64,000 nt of DNA from Marinobacter mobilis (GTDB lineage Bacteria > Pseudomonadota > Gammaproteobacteria > Pseudomonadales > Oleiphilaceae): positions 124,001 to 188,000 of the forward strand of contig NZ_FNNE01000010.1 of the NCBI RefSeq assembly GCF_900106945.1. The letters are read 5' to 3'. Made by a program: the position numbers and the translations under genes. A model generated the notes under the pieces. It searched no databases. It saw only the letters and a program-made list of their open reading frames with translations, and was not told where the DNA came from. This document shows, one piece after another, positions 9,350-17,686 of the stretch. Numbering within the stretch: position 1 is the stretch's first letter; each line of letters opens with the position of its first letter.

Positions 9350-10420
9350 TCAGAACCAGAGCTGCAGGAAATGATTGTTTTCGCCGGAGTTGGCACTGGC
9401 ATCGGCTTCGCCCCCATCGGCGGCGACCTGGGCCAGCTGTTCTCCGATCATGCGCGGAATCCCATCCGCCTGATCAACCGCCAGCTCTACCGCCTGCCGC
9501 TGGATCTCCACCCCGGGAAGCTCCTCCCGCAATTGCTCCAGACGGGCCGACACCTGCTGCCACAGGGCATTGCGATCACTGTCGGTATAGTCTTCTTCGG
9601 AGCGGTGCACTTCCAGCCAGACTTCACGACCGTTCAGACCCACCTTGACCGGCTGATTGACCACCTGAACCGATGTGCCCTTGGCGACCGAAAACGCCAG
9701 CCCGGCAATGTCCTCGTTGTACATACGGAAACAGCCGTGACTGACCTGCATGCCAACCCCAAAGCCCTTGTTGGTGCCATGAATCAGATAACCGGCCTCG
9801 CTCAGGGCCAGGGCGTGGGTCCCCAGCGGGTTGTCCGGCCCCGGGGGAATCATCCGGGGCAGGTAGTCACCACTGGCGGCGTATTCGGCGCGGATGCTCG
9901 CCGGAGGGTACCAGGCGGGCGATTCCAGGCGCATGGTGACTTTGGCATCGGTCAGCGGCGACGGGTTGTCATCCGTGCCCACCCCCACCGGATAGACCTC
10001 AACACCTCCGTCGCGGAAGTAATACAACCGGTATTCCGCCAAGTTGACGACAATGCCCTCGCGCCGGGTTTCCGGCATCACGTAGTGACGGGGCAGGGTG
10101 ATCAGCGTGCCGTCCCCCGGTAACCAGGGATCGATGCCAGGATTGGCCTTGACCAGTTCCAGGTAGCCCAGACTCAGCCGGCTTCCCAGCTGGGCGAAGG
10201 TATCCTCGTAACGGGTATGGAAAACGGACAGGTCACCGGCCAGGTCACCGTTCAGCGGTAACAGCGGAACCCGGGCCCCACGATCGCCTTCCGTTTCCTC
10301 CGCGGCCACCGGCGGCAACTCCGGCTCAGCGCCGGCAAAACCCACCATTGATGTCATCAGAAGGGCACTGGCAGCCAGCCAGCGCCAGCCCGTCACCCGG
10401 TTGTTCACATTCATCATCAT
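9350..10420 (-). CDS. L,D-transpeptidase of ErfK/YbiS type with LysM-like region
   Basis: This 356-residue exported protein has a signal peptide (about 1-31). A LysM-like segment follows (about 66-112: YEDTFAQLGSRLSLGYLELV and later LPGDGTLITLP). The YkuD catalytic domain (about 120-255) has H214 in HGT and C230 in SHGCFRMYN. This order is that of ErfK/YbiS/YcfS, which link Braun lipoprotein to peptidoglycan or make 3-3 crosslinks. A charged C-terminal tail of about 95 residues, longer than in the E. coli enzymes, has no recognised domain. It is the second transpeptidase within 5 kb of the lipoprotein gene, and both may act on it. Confidence 0.9.
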   Translation of the reverse strand: MMMNVNNRVTGWRWLAASALLMTSMVGFAGAEPELPPVAAEETEGDRGARVPLLPLNGDLAGDLSVFHTRYEDTFAQLGSRLSLGYLELVKANPGIDPWLPGDGTLITLPRHYVMPETRREGIVVNLAEYRLYYFRDGGVEVYPVGVGTDDNPSPLTDAKVTMRLESPAWYPPASIRAEYAASGDYLPRMIPPGPDNPLGTHALALSEAGYLIHGTNKGFGVGMQVSHGCFRMYNEDIAGLAFSVAKGTSVQVVNQPVKVGLNGREVWLEVHRSEEDYTDSDRNALWQQVSARLEQLREELPGVEIQRQAVELAVDQADGIPRMIGEQLAQVAADGGEADASANSGENNHFLQLWF

Positions 10421-10477
10421 TCATCCAGCGCGCATCGCGCTACTCACTCTTGCAAACCGGGACACACATATCCCCAC

Positions 10478-11047
10478 TCAGGCCGCAGCCCACACAGTCC
10501 AAAGGGTCACCACCGCCAAAATCATAAACAAGACACTGGCGCCCACCCTGGCGGTTGCCATGGGCATGCGATCCATCAACCATTTACCCGCCATGATAAC
10601 CGGCACATTGGCTGCTAGCATACCAACCGTTGTACCGACAATCACCCAGAAGGTATCGCTGAACCGGGCTGCCAGGACCACGGTGGCAATCTGGGTCTTG
10701 TCGCCAATTTCCGCCAGGAAGAACAGGATCGTGGTTGCGGCAAACGCTCCCAGCCCCAGAAATCCTGACTCATCGCTGTCATCCTTGTCGGGTATCAGCA
10801 ACCACAGCCCGATGGCAATAAAGCTGCCCGCCAGCAACCACGGTAGCCAGGCTTCGGGAATCCATGCAGCAATCCACGCACCCAGCCAGGCCGACAGCGC
10901 GTGGTTGACCAGGGTCGCCAGCAGAATACCGAGAATAATCGGGGTACGCTGAGTAAAACGGCTGATCAGGAATAGGGATAACAGCTGGGTCTTGTCACCG
11001 ATCTCGGCGATAAATACGGCAACAGAAGAAGCAAGAAAAGCGTCCAT
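10478..11047 (-). CDS. Gdt1/UPF0016 family membrane protein, probable Mn2+ exporter
   Basis: The protein has about 190 residues and six or seven hydrophobic helices. It carries the family hallmark twice, AEIGDKTQ near residue 16 and again in the second half, showing the internal duplication typical of UPF0016. Members move Mn2+ or Ca2+ (yeast Gdt1, human TMEM165, bacterial MneA/Mnx). The open frame extends 44 codons upstream, but the ATG at 11047 has a GGAG site 8-9 nt away and begins the conserved domain. The upstream frame crosses a yybP-ykoY-type riboswitch, which supports Mn2+ as substrate and induction by excess Mn2+. Confidence 0.9.
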   Translation of the reverse strand: MDAFLASSVAVFIAEIGDKTQLLSLFLISRFTQRTPIILGILLATLVNHALSAWLGAWIAAWIPEAWLPWLLAGSFIAIGLWLLIPDKDDSDESGFLGLGAFAATTILFFLAEIGDKTQIATVVLAARFSDTFWVIVGTTVGMLAANVPVIMAGKWLMDRMPMATARVGASVLFMILAVVTLWTVWAAA

Positions 11048-11084
11048 CAAGGGATCTCCGGGGCAGATTTTTGACATGAGACAG

Positions 11085-11236
11085 TGCCATCCTCCGCCCC
11101 TGGGAGATGGTACTGTCCCAGGTCTTGCCAATCTCCGCCATGAGCGGAAGGACGTGATGGCCATGGAGTTGAGCTCCAAGTGTGTTGACCACCACCCATC
11201 AGCGAGCGCTGATGGAGGCTACTCCCCCGAGAGTGG
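11085..11236 (-). promoter_or_regulatory. yybP-ykoY manganese riboswitch
   Basis: The leader of the Gdt1 gene, read on the minus strand, holds the conserved blocks of this class in order. GGGGAGTAGCC (11228-11217) starts it, then a hairpin built on CATCAGC/GCTGATG. GGTCAACACACTTGG follows near 11188-11174 and GGCAAGACCTGGGA at 11130-11117. After the aptamer, GACAGTACCATC and GATGGCACTGTC can pair in a long hairpin, while CTGGGA/TCCCAG forms a competing one. These could form the switch. The class senses Mn2+ and controls Mn exporters, matching the gene it precedes. Block recognition is from memory, without a covariance search. Confidence 0.85.
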
Positions 11237-11270
11237 CGCCAGTATACTCGCAACCCGCCCGTTTCGACAA

Positions 11271-12662
11271 TCATCGCGGCATTCGCAGAACCGGCACCAG
11301 GGCAATCAGAACCAGTCCCGCGACCAGCCACCAGGCCGTATGGAATGCCGACAGTGCCGGTACCGGGCCGACGTGGTCACCATACTCCAGGGTCAACGCA
11401 ACCAGGTTAATGCCGAAGGCGCCACCCAGCTGGCGGGAAAAGTTAATGATGCTGGACCCTGCACCCAGCTCCTCAACTTCCAGCGGATTGAGGGCGGCGG
11501 TGGAGAGCGCCGGCAGCATGAAACCAAGGCCAATGCGGCCGATGACCGCCCAGATCGCGAGCCAGACAAACCCCAGGCTCAGGTCCGATACTGCAAACAG
11601 CACCGCAGAAAGGCCAAAGGCTACGATGCCGTATAGCGTCAGCGAACGGGCACTGAACCGGTCTGCCAGGCGCCCGGCAATGGGAAAGGTGATCCCCAGG
11701 GCAATCCCCGCCGGGAGCATCAGCAGGCCGGCATCGGAAGCCGAGAACTGCAGGGCGGTCTGGACAAACAGCGGAATCAGGTAGGTGGATCCGTAGAGTG
11801 CCAGCCCCAGGGCCAGAGCCCCTAGATTGGCGTAAAGAAAGGACGACCGCCGCATCAGCTGAACTCGCAGCAACGGATGCCGCGCTCGGCGCTGCCGGCG
11901 ACCAAACAGCGTCACCATGAGGGCCGCGCCGAGAGACTCCACCACAATGGTTAGCCACTGGCCGTCGGCGGCCTGCAGCCGATTGAGCGCGTCCAGCCCA
12001 AGCAGCAGCGCCCCCCCCAGATACAGCAGTCCGGGCAGATCAAACGGGTAGGGAGCAGGGCGTTGTACAGGAACAGGCAGAAACTTCCAGGCCATGAAGA
12101 CCCCCAGCAAGGTTACCGGGGCCGGCGCAAACATAACGTAACGCCAGTCAAAATGATCCACCAAAAAACCGCCCAGCACCGGCCCCAGAGCGGGCGCCAG
12201 GATCACTCCCATGCCATAGATGCCCATGGCCTGGCCCCGACGATCACGGGGGAAGATGCGGAAAATCAGGTACATCGCCATCGGCTGCATCAGACCGGCG
12301 AGCGCCCCCTGGGCAACCCGGGCGGTGATCAGCGCCTCTGTGCTGGGACTGAACCCACCCAACACCGAAACCCCGCTGAACAGCAGCATGGCGCAGCCCA
12401 GCGCCATGCGTACACCAAAATGCTCCAGCAACCAGGTGGATGCCAGCATGGTGGTGGTCATGGCAGCGATATAGCCGGTGGCAAGCCAATGGGCGGTGCC
12501 CTGGCGAATATCGAATTCGGCCATGATATCCGGCAGTGCCACGTTGATCACCGTGGCACTCAACACCGTCGCCATGGTCCCAAGCATAACGGTGGTTACC
12601 GCCAGCCAGCGCCAGCCGTCACCATACCGTGCCCTGAGTGCCTCAACGGTGTTGTTACTCAA
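11271..12662 (-). CDS. MFS drug:H+ antiporter, DHA2 (EmrB) family
   Basis: A 463-residue integral membrane protein with about 13-14 hydrophobic segments. It opens with the DHA2-type pattern MATVLSATVINVALPDIMAEF and has the antiporter motif GPVLGGFLVDHFDWRYVMF at about 150-170. Such pumps extrude drugs, dyes, bile salts or uncouplers. A TTG at 12662 is the start, with GGGAG 5-6 nt upstream. The MarR-type gene 49 bp upstream on the same strand probably represses both. No membrane-fusion (EmrA) gene is present, so it may act alone or with a distant partner. Confidence 0.9.
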   Translation of the reverse strand: MSNNTVEALRARYGDGWRWLAVTTVMLGTMATVLSATVINVALPDIMAEFDIRQGTAHWLATGYIAAMTTTMLASTWLLEHFGVRMALGCAMLLFSGVSVLGGFSPSTEALITARVAQGALAGLMQPMAMYLIFRIFPRDRRGQAMGIYGMGVILAPALGPVLGGFLVDHFDWRYVMFAPAPVTLLGVFMAWKFLPVPVQRPAPYPFDLPGLLYLGGALLLGLDALNRLQAADGQWLTIVVESLGAALMVTLFGRRQRRARHPLLRVQLMRRSSFLYANLGALALGLALYGSTYLIPLFVQTALQFSASDAGLLMLPAGIALGITFPIAGRLADRFSARSLTLYGIVAFGLSAVLFAVSDLSLGFVWLAIWAVIGRIGLGFMLPALSTAALNPLEVEELGAGSSIINFSRQLGGAFGINLVALTLEYGDHVGPVPALSAFHTAWWLVAGLVLIALVPVLRMPR

Positions 12663-12710
12663 GCTGGCTCCCTGATGCCCTCAGGCGCTGCGGGGTGAGC
12701 GGATGAAAGA

Positions 12711-13136
12711 TTACTTCTGGCTGTCGCCGTTGACCATGATCTTCTGGAACACCTTGAGGGCGCAGGCGATTTCGTCATCGCTGATGCCCTCAAGCATCTC
12801 CTCTCGCAGCGCCTGGGCGCGGGCGTTGAGATCGTCCATGAAGCGCTCGCCATCTTCAGTCAGGAACAGACGGCGGGCCCGACGATCATTCTGGCAGGGA
12901 CGACGTTCGATCAGGCTCTGCTCTTCCAGGCTGTCAAGCAGCCGGACCAGCGTCGGATTCTCAATCGCCATCAGGCTGGCGAGTTCGCGCTGGGTCAGCC
13001 CTTCGCCACCTTTCTGCAGGTAGACCATGGTGGTCCAGCGCGCCTGAGTGACACCAAGATCCTTCAGACGTTCATCCAACAGTTTGCGCCAGCGGCGGGT
13101 GACACGGGCCACAGCAAAAGGAAACTGGTCTCTCAT
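12711..13136 (-). CDS. MarR-family transcriptional regulator
   Basis: About 141 residues with the MarR winged helix. The recognition helix and wing read LTQRELASLMAIENPTLVRL and ERRPCQNDRRARRLFLTEDG. The sequence resembles SlyA-type members. The ATG at 13136 is preferred over an upstream in-frame start because GGAG lies upstream and the MRDQFPF start matches family length. Cotranscribed with the MFS pump, it is most likely its ligand-responsive repressor. The Cys in RRPCQND could be redox active, but this is speculation. Confidence 0.9.
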   Translation of the reverse strand: MRDQFPFAVARVTRRWRKLLDERLKDLGVTQARWTTMVYLQKGGEGLTQRELASLMAIENPTLVRLLDSLEEQSLIERRPCQNDRRARRLFLTEDGERFMDDLNARAQALREEMLEGISDDEIACALKVFQKIMVNGDSQK

Positions 13137-13222
13137 TACTCGTACTCCACAACAACAGGAGCCCCGGGCTCCCATAAAAAAGTAAGCCCAGATAACAGGA
13201 TGGGCACATCGAGGTTTGGTAA

Positions 13223-13251
13223 TAGCTAATAGTAAGCTAATGACTGATTAG
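13223..13251. promoter_or_regulatory. Overlapping inverted repeats, candidate MarR operator
   Basis: TAGCT-N7-AGCTA (13223-13239) overlaps CTAAT-N5-ATTAG (13237-13251) in the AT-rich stretch 90-115 bp before the marR-like start. MarR proteins bind palindromes of about this size in their own promoters. The divergent WYL gene begins 205 bp further on. The assignment rests on position and symmetry alone. Confidence 0.4.
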
Positions 13252-13455
13252 AACCTAGAACTGCATGCACAAACCCTATCAGTGGAAACCGAAAGAGGAC
13301 AGGGTGTAACGTGCGTCCAGGCCATGGGCTGCAAGCAGTTAACATTGTTTTACATTAAGGTGACGTAACACACCGGCGCAGGGCAAAGCTGCTAACATGG
13401 CCGAAAATCCGGAGTATTCCCCGGCCCGATTCGCCAAATCGAAGAGCTGAGCAAC

Positions 13456-14343
13456 ATGAAAAAAACGGAGTGGCCCATCCGCTGGGACTTGCTGCTGCGC
13501 TATCGCCTGATTGAGATCATTGCGCTTTGGGAAGGCAGGCTGACCACCAATCATATCTGCCACAGTTTCGGGATCGGGCGCCAACAGGCCTCCAAGGACA
13601 TCAACACTTACCTGCGGGAAGTGGCGCCGGGCAATCTGGTCTATGATCGCCATCTCAAAGGTTATGTTCCCGCCAGCGATTTCAGCCCCTCAGTGACCCA
13701 GGGCCATGCCAGCGAATACCTGGAACTGGTCTGCCGTCACCAGAGCCTGAGCCAGACCGTTGAAAACCTCGACATCGAGCTGCCCAACAGCCAGATGCTC
13801 CGGCATCCGCTGCCGCTGGCCCGCCCCGAGGTAGTGCGTCCGTTGATTGCAGCCTGCCGCCAGGGTCGCCAGCTGAAAGCGGTGTATCTGTCCATGGACA
13901 ACCCGCAACCGGAACAATGCCTGCTTGAGCCCCACACCCTGATTTGCAGTGACCGCGGCTGGCATGTCCGGGCCTGGTGCCATAACCAGCAGAACTTCCG
14001 CGATTTCCTGGTCAGCCATTTCCGTGCGCCGATCAGCCTGCTGCCTGAACGGGCCAGCCACAGCCAGCTCCAGGATCAGCACTGGAACCGCACAGTCACC
14101 GTGATTTTTCAGCCCAACCCCCGCCTAAACAGCCACCAGCGGGCGCTGATTGCCGATGACTACCACATGCGCAACGAACGCCTCGAGCTCAGCGTGCGGG
14201 CTGCGCTGATGCCCCACCTGCTGCGGCAGATGGGGCTTGGCCACGAAAACAGCGATCCGCTGGCCCAGCCACTGGCCCTGGTCAGCGACGAGGCTACTCA
14301 GGCACTGTCTGGCCAGAGTCCGCAAGCGGCCGCCTGCCTCTGA
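13456..14343 (+). CDS. WYL-domain transcriptional regulator resembling BrxR/CapW
   Basis: The 295-residue protein has an N-terminal winged helix (about 12-70, RLTTNHICHSFGIGRQQASK), a central WYL domain (about 115-195, with LEPHTLICSDRGWHVRAWC) and a C-terminal WCX-like segment. This order, the length and the opening WDLLLRYRLIEIIALWEGRL are like BrxR and CapW. Those are repressors usually found in BREX, CBASS and other phage-defence loci, and their WYL domains are thought to sense a ligand. No defence genes lie beside it here: its neighbours are a MarR/MFS pair and a small membrane protein. The family call is by recognition; target and ligand are unknown. Confidence 0.8.
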   Translation: MKKTEWPIRWDLLLRYRLIEIIALWEGRLTTNHICHSFGIGRQQASKDINTYLREVAPGNLVYDRHLKGYVPASDFSPSVTQGHASEYLELVCRHQSLSQTVENLDIELPNSQMLRHPLPLARPEVVRPLIAACRQGRQLKAVYLSMDNPQPEQCLLEPHTLICSDRGWHVRAWCHNQQNFRDFLVSHFRAPISLLPERASHSQLQDQHWNRTVTVIFQPNPRLNSHQRALIADDYHMRNERLELSVRAALMPHLLRQMGLGHENSDPLAQPLALVSDEATQALSGQSPQAAACL

Positions 14344-14361
14344 CCGGAAGCACGTCCGTGC

Positions 14362-14760
14362 TCAGCGTCCCCCGGCACGCCACTGCTCGATCTCTGCCGC
14401 CCAGGCCCGGGCACGGTCACCCCGGTTATTGAGAGCCAGTCCTACACGCTGAACCTCGGGGTGATCGAAGGTCAGCACCAGGTTATAACGGTGACGGCTG
14501 GCTTCAAGCTCCTGCTCCGTCACCTCAACCCCGGTCAGTGCGGTCGCGTCGACAATGGTGTACCTCTGTGGCCAGACAATCGCCAATTGCCGGCGGCTGT
14601 CATCGGCCACCACCAGCACATTGGAGCGCCATTGCCGGGACACCTCAAAGCCCTTCTCGGTCAGCGCCTGCAGAGTTCGGTCGGTGCGGGTTTTCTGGTA
14701 CCAGATGACCCCCACGGCCATAACCACCACCACAAGCACCACCCATAATCCATGACTCAT
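14362..14760 (-). CDS. Hypothetical protein with one N-terminal membrane helix
   Basis: The 132-residue product has a strongly hydrophobic helix at about 4-22 followed by a soluble domain with basic and acidic patches and no motif I recognise. It converges on the WYL gene (18 bp apart, with a small AGCACG/CGTGCT dyad between) and diverges from the nuclease gene 53 bp away. Codon use and base composition match neighbours, so it looks like a real gene. Confidence 0.65.
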   Translation of the reverse strand: MSHGLWVVLVVVVMAVGVIWYQKTRTDRTLQALTEKGFEVSRQWRSNVLVVADDSRRQLAIVWPQRYTIVDATALTGVEVTEQELEASRHRYNLVLTFDHPEVQRVGLALNNRGDRARAWAAEIEQWRAGGR

Positions 14761-14813
14761 CGTCTACAATGCTCCTTCACGGTTCCCTCGACACAACCAC
14801 TGACTGTACCATC

Positions 14814-16535
14814 ATGACTCGCCTCACCAACACCTGGAACATTGGCCTTGTCCTGCTCGCTCTGTCAGTGCCGGCCGCCGCGTGCGATGGTGTGTACCGG
14901 TCAATCACCGACATCCAGGGTTCCGGGTCTCAGTCCCCGCAAATCGGCGAGCGGGTGTCTGTCCGCGGTGTGATCACCCTCGACGCCCGCGGTGACCAGG
15001 GCCTCGGCGGCTTCTTCCTTCAGCAACCCGAGCATGACACCGACGCCTCCAGCGCGCTGTTCATCTACACCCGTCTGCGCGACGGGGCCGTTGGCGAGGA
15101 GGTAGCCGTCACCGGGACCGTGACCGAATACCACGGACTCACCGAGCTGACCGCGGTGGATTCGATCAAGACCTGCGGCCCGGCGTCACTGCCGCCACCG
15201 GTATCCGTCCAGTTGCCACTGAATGAGGCACAGCGCGAGTCTCTGGAAGGCATGCGCATTGCCCTCAGCCAGCCGCTGCAGATCATTGATCACCACCAGC
15301 TGGCTGACTTCGGCACCCTCACACTGGCCCCGCAACAACAAACCGTCCCGACCCAGCTGCTCCCCCCGGGTGACGAAGCCTGGATACTGGAACAACGGCA
15401 ACAGCTGCTGCGGCTGATTCTCGATGACGGTCGCAGCCAACGCGGCCCAGTGCCAACGCCCTATCCCGATGGCGGCCTGAGCCGGCAAACCAATTTTCGC
15501 ACCGGCACTGTGGTCACCGGACTCGACGGCATCCTCGACTACCGCTATCAGCACTGGCGCCTGCAACCTCTGGCAGCCCCCCGTTTCGAGCCCACCAACC
15601 CACGACCACAGGCTCCGGCACAAGGTATCAACAGCAACCTGAGGTTGATGACCCTGAATCTGGGTAACTATTTCAATGGCGAGCAGGGGACGTTCACCAC
15701 CAGCCGCGGCGCCCGTAACCGCCAGCAATGGCTGCGCCAAACCCGCCATCTGGTGGCCGCCATTGAGCAGAGCCAGGCGGACGTACTGGCTGCCAGCGAA
15801 CTGGAGAACGATGGCTATGGATCGGATAGCGCCATCGCCAGCCTCGCCGAGGCACTTGGTGCACCGTGGCGTTATGTGATTCCTGCCAGCCGTGATCCCG
15901 GAGTGGCTATTACCGTGGGCTTTCTGTATCGGGCAGACCGGGTACGCACGGTAGGGCCCGCGTTGCGACCGCCTGCCGAACAATGGCCGGGACTGGGACG
16001 GCGGCCATTGCTGCAACAGTTCCAGCCGCTTTCCGGCGGTGAAACCGTGCGGCTGGTGCTGGCCCACTTCAAGTCCAAACACTGCCGCAATGCCCGCGGC
16101 GCAGACCGCGATCAGCACGACGGCCAGGGCTGCTTTGCCAACCGTCGTACGGAGCAGGCCGACGCTCTGACACGATGGTTGGCGACCCTGCCCGCACAGG
16201 CTATTGCCGGTACCCTGGTAACCGGAGATCTCAACAGCTATGCCCGCGAGTGGCCCATTCAACGTCTGCGCGACAAGGGCTTTCGGGACCTGATCAACGA
16301 CACCACTGACGCGCCCGCGGCCAGCTACCGCTATCAGGGTCGCCGCGGCACCCTCGATTACAGCCTGGCCGATCGCGCGCTGGCCGACCATATAGTAGCC
16401 GCCCGGATCTGGGCCATTAATGCCGACGAACCCCGCGCGCTGGACTTTCGTGCCCCCGCAGCTGTGTCAGCCGAACCCATCGCCCCTTGGCGCAGCTCCG
16501 ATCACGACCCGTTGATCACCGATCTGCAGCTCTGA
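14814..16535 (+). CDS. Secreted ExeM/NucH-type endonuclease/exonuclease/phosphatase
   Basis: The 573-residue protein starts with a signal peptide (about 1-25, VPAAACDG). An OB-fold-like region follows (about 40-140, GERVSVRGVITL). The endonuclease/exonuclease/phosphatase domain (about 280-573) has LMTLNLGNYF, the catalytic E in SELEND, HFKSKHC, GDLNSYARE and the terminal SSDHDPLITDL. This matches extracellular nucleases that degrade DNA in the matrix or for phosphate scavenging (ExeM, NucH). It lacks the C-terminal sorting tail found on some ExeM proteins, so it is probably released. The ATG at 14814 begins the signal peptide; an upstream ATG adds only a polar extension. Confidence 0.88.
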   Translation: MTRLTNTWNIGLVLLALSVPAAACDGVYRSITDIQGSGSQSPQIGERVSVRGVITLDARGDQGLGGFFLQQPEHDTDASSALFIYTRLRDGAVGEEVAVTGTVTEYHGLTELTAVDSIKTCGPASLPPPVSVQLPLNEAQRESLEGMRIALSQPLQIIDHHQLADFGTLTLAPQQQTVPTQLLPPGDEAWILEQRQQLLRLILDDGRSQRGPVPTPYPDGGLSRQTNFRTGTVVTGLDGILDYRYQHWRLQPLAAPRFEPTNPRPQAPAQGINSNLRLMTLNLGNYFNGEQGTFTTSRGARNRQQWLRQTRHLVAAIEQSQADVLAASELENDGYGSDSAIASLAEALGAPWRYVIPASRDPGVAITVGFLYRADRVRTVGPALRPPAEQWPGLGRRPLLQQFQPLSGGETVRLVLAHFKSKHCRNARGADRDQHDGQGCFANRRTEQADALTRWLATLPAQAIAGTLVTGDLNSYAREWPIQRLRDKGFRDLINDTTDAPAASYRYQGRRGTLDYSLADRALADHIVAARIWAINADEPRALDFRAPAAVSAEPIAPWRSSDHDPLITDLQL

Positions 16536-16642
16536 GAGCAGAGCACACTTGCCCTCGTAACCTCCATGCCAGGGCGGAACAGCCAAAGCCTACCGCCCGC
16601 AGCCCGGTACACTGAAAGCTCAACGTACCGCGAGGCACTCAC

Positions 16643-17533
16643 ATGCGCATTCCGACCCCAGACCTTTGGCCCCTGGCCCGCACCAGCCATCGTTGGCTGC
16701 AACAGACCCGCCGCCGCGAGGCCGTGGTCGACAACCATCGCCTGGTCTGGCTGGAACGGGGCAGCCCCAGCGCCGGCCGCCCGACGGTCGTTTTGCTGCA
16801 TGGATTTACCGCAATGAAGGAAAACTGGGGGCTGTGGCTGCCGCTGCTGCCTCGCGACTGGCACCTGCTGGTGCCAGACCTGCCCGGTTTTGGGGAAAGT
16901 GAGTACCACGCCAACGCCAGCTATCGCTACGAAATCCAGGCGTCACGGCTGCGTAACTGGCTGAGCAGCCTGAACCTGGACAATGTCCATCTGGTGGGCA
17001 GCTCCATGGGTGGAGCCATTGCCTCGATTCTGGCAGGCCGCCTGGAGCCGGAAGCCCGTTCGCTGACCGTACTGAACAGTGCCGGTATTCCCGAACACGC
17101 AGATGTCGACATCAATGCTCCGTTCACCTCGGACCGTGACAGTATTTTGGTACCGACCTCGTTACCGGAGGTCCACCGCATGTTTACCTCGGTCGGCAAC
17201 GGCAGCACCAACCCCGGCGCCCTGGCCATAACCGGCCTCCTCGGCCCCGACCTGATCAGCCGTGAACATGCCCACCGCCACATTTTTTCGGACATGGTTG
17301 CGGACGGCCTCGCCCCGGCCCGCTATCTCGACAGCCAGACCATTCCGCTGCAGGTCCAGTGGGGTGCACGGGACGTTATTACCCCGACCTGCTGTGTGGA
17401 TTATTTCCGCAGAGTGCGGCCAGAGGCCGACATCCACGTGTTCCGCGGGGTAGGTCATCTACCCATGCTGGAGGCACCAAAACGCTCTGCGTCAGCATTG
17501 ATTCGCTTTGTCCGTGCACAGAGCACATATTGA
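16643..17533 (+). CDS. Alpha/beta-hydrolase
   Basis: A 296-residue hydrolase with the oxyanion motif LLHGFTAMKENW at about 51-62, nucleophile elbow GSSMGG (Ser near 119), an acid in GARDVITP and the histidine in GVGHLP near the C-terminus. The build is that of esterases, lipases and C-C bond hydrolases (MhpC/LipG-like). There is no clear signal peptide, though the N-terminus is amphipathic. It stands alone between the nuclease and an AraC regulator. The substrate cannot be assigned. Confidence 0.88.
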   Translation: MRIPTPDLWPLARTSHRWLQQTRRREAVVDNHRLVWLERGSPSAGRPTVVLLHGFTAMKENWGLWLPLLPRDWHLLVPDLPGFGESEYHANASYRYEIQASRLRNWLSSLNLDNVHLVGSSMGGAIASILAGRLEPEARSLTVLNSAGIPEHADVDINAPFTSDRDSILVPTSLPEVHRMFTSVGNGSTNPGALAITGLLGPDLISREHAHRHIFSDMVADGLAPARYLDSQTIPLQVQWGARDVITPTCCVDYFRRVRPEADIHVFRGVGHLPMLEAPKRSASALIRFVRAQSTY

Positions 17534-17628
17534 AAATCTTGTCATGCCCTCAATGCCAATTGGCCTGCAGATCCCTGAACACCGTCAGTGAAGTCATGGG
17601 GCGGGGCAGCTGATCAAGTCATAATCAA

Positions 17629-17656
17629 TTGACCCTTAGCGTAACAACACAATAAG
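17629..17656 (+). promoter_or_regulatory. Putative sigma-70 promoter of the AraC-type gene
   Basis: TTGACC (17629-17634) and AATAAG (17651-17656) are separated by 16 nt and lie 31 bp before the ATG of the regulator. This is the only good promoter-like pair in the intergenic stretch. Confidence 0.4.
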
Positions 17657-17686
17657 AACAGCCCCTATTCAGACGAGGAAACAGAC

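Noticed and set aside
10995..11331. Open frames in the leader of the Gdt1 gene, including a 44-codon N-terminal extension
   Set aside because: They cross the riboswitch and have no ribosome site; the conserved protein begins at 11047.
15186..16391. 401-codon minus-strand frame inside the nuclease gene
   Set aside because: Antisense shadow of a clear endonuclease/exonuclease/phosphatase domain.
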